A stretch of 7,336 nucleotides of DNA from Kiritimatiellales bacterium (GTDB lineage: Bacteria; Verrucomicrobiota; Kiritimatiellia; Kiritimatiellales; Pontiellaceae): contig JAIPIO010000202.1 in assembly GCA_021734595.1 (NCBI GenBank), positions 1 to 7,336 on the forward strand, in the 5' to 3' direction. Both the position numbers and the translations under genes were made by a program. Below the pieces are notes generated by a model. That model saw only the letters and a program-made list of their open reading frames with translations. It had not been told where the DNA came from and ran no database searches. Shown one piece after another: positions 6,087 to 7,336 of this stretch; the first letter of the stretch is position 1, and each line of letters opens with the position of its first letter.

Positions 6087-7223
6087 TCTGCGTCGGCGGC
6101 GCAAGTATACACTCTGCACCAATCCGAGCGCAATCATTGTGCTGACCATGAAGGAACCCCCGTAGCTCATCAGTGGCAACGGAAGCCCCGTAATCGGCAT
6201 AAGGCCGATAGTCATCGCAATATTCACAAACACATGGCAGAACATCATGACGCCGATACCCAGCGCCAGAAGCCGCCCAAAGTCCTCGCGGGCACGCACT
6301 GCGGTCCGCATACATCTTCCTAACAACAACGTATAGAGCGATATAAAAAACACCCCGCCCATAAAACCGGTCTCCTCCGCAATCACAGAGAAAATAAAAT
6401 CGGTCGGGGCCACGGTCCGGGGCAAAAAGCCCAGGATATTCTGCGTCCCCTTCAAAAAGCCCTTTCCATAGAATCCGCCGGAACCTACCGCGATCTGCGA
6501 CTGGAGCTTGTTCCAGCCCGCGCCAAGCGGGTCGTTGTTGACGTTCAGGTAAACCAGTACGCGGTTCTTCTGATATTCCGTCAAGAAAGGGCAGGTCTCC
6601 GGAAAATATTTCAGCCACACCCCCATCAGAACCAACGCCACCAAACCGGCAACCACCAGCGTCACCAGCGGTTTCAACGGCAATCCCGCACCGAACATCA
6701 TTCCGAAGGTGATTGGGATCAGCGTCACCGCGGTGCCCAGATCCGGTTCGGCGGCAATCAGCAGAAACGGAACGGCCGCCCACGCGAAACAGGTTAGAAA
6801 CGTCCGGCGGCTTTCCATATCGCGGCCTGGATCGGCTAGATAGGCCGCCAGCGCGATAATATACGCAATCTTGGCAAACTCCGATGGCTGCACCTGTAGG
6901 CCGGGCAGATGAATCCAGCGCCGCGCATTGTTTATTTCCGGAAACAGGAATACCAGCGCCAATCCAGCGATGGCCCCGCCATAGATCCATATGGAAAATT
7001 TTGGCAGTTCCCGGTAGTCAAAGGCGGTTACCGCCACATAACTGAACAACCCGGCCGCCGCCCAGAACATCTGCTTCAGAAACAGGCGGCTGACCGGCAT
7101 GTCGCCGGTGCGGTAGCAGGCGCTGTAGACAAACATGAAGCTGAGGGTTATCAGGGTCAGGATAACTCCCAGCATGCCCCAATCGAGGCGGCGGATGGAA
7201 AACTGGCTGGATGACGCGCTCAT
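6084..7223 (-). CDS. rodA: Rod shape-determining peptidoglycan glycosyltransferase RodA
   Basis: Inner-membrane SEDS-family glycosyltransferase that polymerises lipid II into glycan strands for lateral wall growth, working with PBP2, whose gene ends immediately upstream. The 379-residue length is normal and about ten hydrophobic segments can be seen. Conserved motifs are in order: RRWIHLPGLQVQPSEFAKIA (101-120, Glu115), AEPDLGTA (158-165), QSQIAVGSGGFYGKGF (241-256), TDFIFSVIAEETG (274-286) with Asp275 matching the essential SEDS aspartate, and GLPLPLMSYGGS (346-357). The start ATG-7223 follows GGAGGAGG (7235-7228) by 4 nt and overlaps the mrdA stop as ATGA, which implies translational coupling. 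One oddity: the loop before TDF reads FLPRTVAP, two residues longer than the FLPERH of E. coli RodA and lacking its His. The protein ends in an Arg-rich tail (RRRRR). FtsW is the alternative paralogue, but the PBP2 neighbour supports RodA. Confidence 0.95.
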   Translation of the reverse strand: MSASSSQFSIRRLDWGMLGVILTLITLSFMFVYSACYRTGDMPVSRLFLKQMFWAAAGLFSYVAVTAFDYRELPKFSIWIYGGAIAGLALVFLFPEINNARRWIHLPGLQVQPSEFAKIAYIIALAAYLADPGRDMESRRTFLTCFAWAAVPFLLIAAEPDLGTAVTLIPITFGMMFGAGLPLKPLVTLVVAGLVALVLMGVWLKYFPETCPFLTEYQKNRVLVYLNVNNDPLGAGWNKLQSQIAVGSGGFYGKGFLKGTQNILGFLPRTVAPTDFIFSVIAEETGFMGGVFFISLYTLLLGRCMRTAVRAREDFGRLLALGIGVMMFCHVFVNIAMTIGLMPITGLPLPLMSYGGSFMVSTMIALGLVQSVYLRRRRR

Positions 7224-7336
7224 ATTTCCTCCTCCAGCGTTCCGTCGTACCGAAAAATCTTCTGATACAGTTCATGCAGCTTCGGGGCAACGGTGCGGCC
7301 GCCCGAAGCACCGTCCTCAATCAGGAACGCGATGGC
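7220..7336 (-). CDS. mrdA: Penicillin-binding protein 2, C-terminal fragment (5' end outside window)
   Basis: The minus-strand frame from the window edge gives 38 residues ending in TGA: AIAFLIEDGASGGRTVAP, then KLHELYQKIF and an acidic end (LEEEI). The pattern of a hydrophobic strand, (E/D)-x-G, Gly-Gly and an Ala-Pro helix start is the usual closing strand and helix of class B penicillin-binding protein transpeptidase domains. The active-site SxxK, SxN and KTG motifs lie outside the window. The stop codon overlaps the start of rodA by ATGA. PBP2 cross-links the glycan made by RodA in the elongasome, and mrdA-rodA is a very common gene pair. The identity rests on this context plus the short C-terminal motif, so it is strong but not complete. 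Confidence 0.85.
   Translation of the reverse strand, partial: AIAFLIEDGASGGRTVAPKLHELYQKIFRYDGTLEEEI

Noticed and set aside
6074..6133. 20-codon N-terminal extension of rng
   Set aside because: The extension lies within the rodA coding region, has no ribosome binding site and does not resemble the family; the ATG at 6073 has AAGGAG at good spacing.

Overview
The window looks like chromosomal DNA of a Gram-negative-type bacterium from the PVC group. My best guess is Kiritimatiellota or another Verrucomicrobia-like lineage. This rests on four things: secreted DUF4139-type proteins with Sec signal peptides, an exported hydrolase ending in a DxDxDGxxDxxE-type tail, a RodA with an expanded loop before its TDF motif, and intergenic TTCCA-N5-TGGAA dyads. 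None of these is diagnostic, and no rRNA or other marker gene is present. There are no tRNAs, CRISPR arrays, transposases or phage genes.

Layout. The + strand (1-2745) carries three tandem paralogous genes: the last 58 codons of one (1-177), a complete 447-aa gene (265-1608) and a complete 372-aa gene (1627-2745). All three end in the same kind of domain (VxIEIxR...YW...VxFxVxLxPxSKxExxYxL), and the two complete ones have signal peptides. They look like duplicated members of the DUF4139 family, whose function is unknown. A hairpin of the 'CGCAAAGACGC / CTTTGCGTCTTCGTGG' type lies between the first two. A 131-bp gap (2746-2876) holds a composite hairpin and a possible Shine-Dalgarno-sequestering stem. 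It is followed by a TTG-initiated, 515-aa secreted alpha/beta-hydrolase (2877-4424) with a GVSLGG nucleophile elbow.

The - strand (7336 down to 4490) is a cell-wall elongation and RNA-processing operon read leftward: the C-terminus of penicillin-binding protein 2 (mrdA), then rodA, then an RNase E/G family endoribonuclease (rng). The genes are packed for translational coupling. mrdA and rodA overlap by ATGA, and the rodA stop codon overlaps the Shine-Dalgarno sequence of rng. RodA (glycosyltransferase) and PBP2 (transpeptidase) form the elongasome synthase pair. RNase G in the same transcript is a known type of neighbourhood, as rng lies beside mreBCD in enterobacteria.

The operon and the hydrolase gene converge on a near-perfect 16-bp hairpin (4427-4462). 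It is built from two TTCCA-N5-TGGAA dyads, the same architecture as the element at 2758-2805. This recurrent double-dyad element and the DUF4139 paralogue cluster are the least explained parts of the window; the rest is ordinary housekeeping content.
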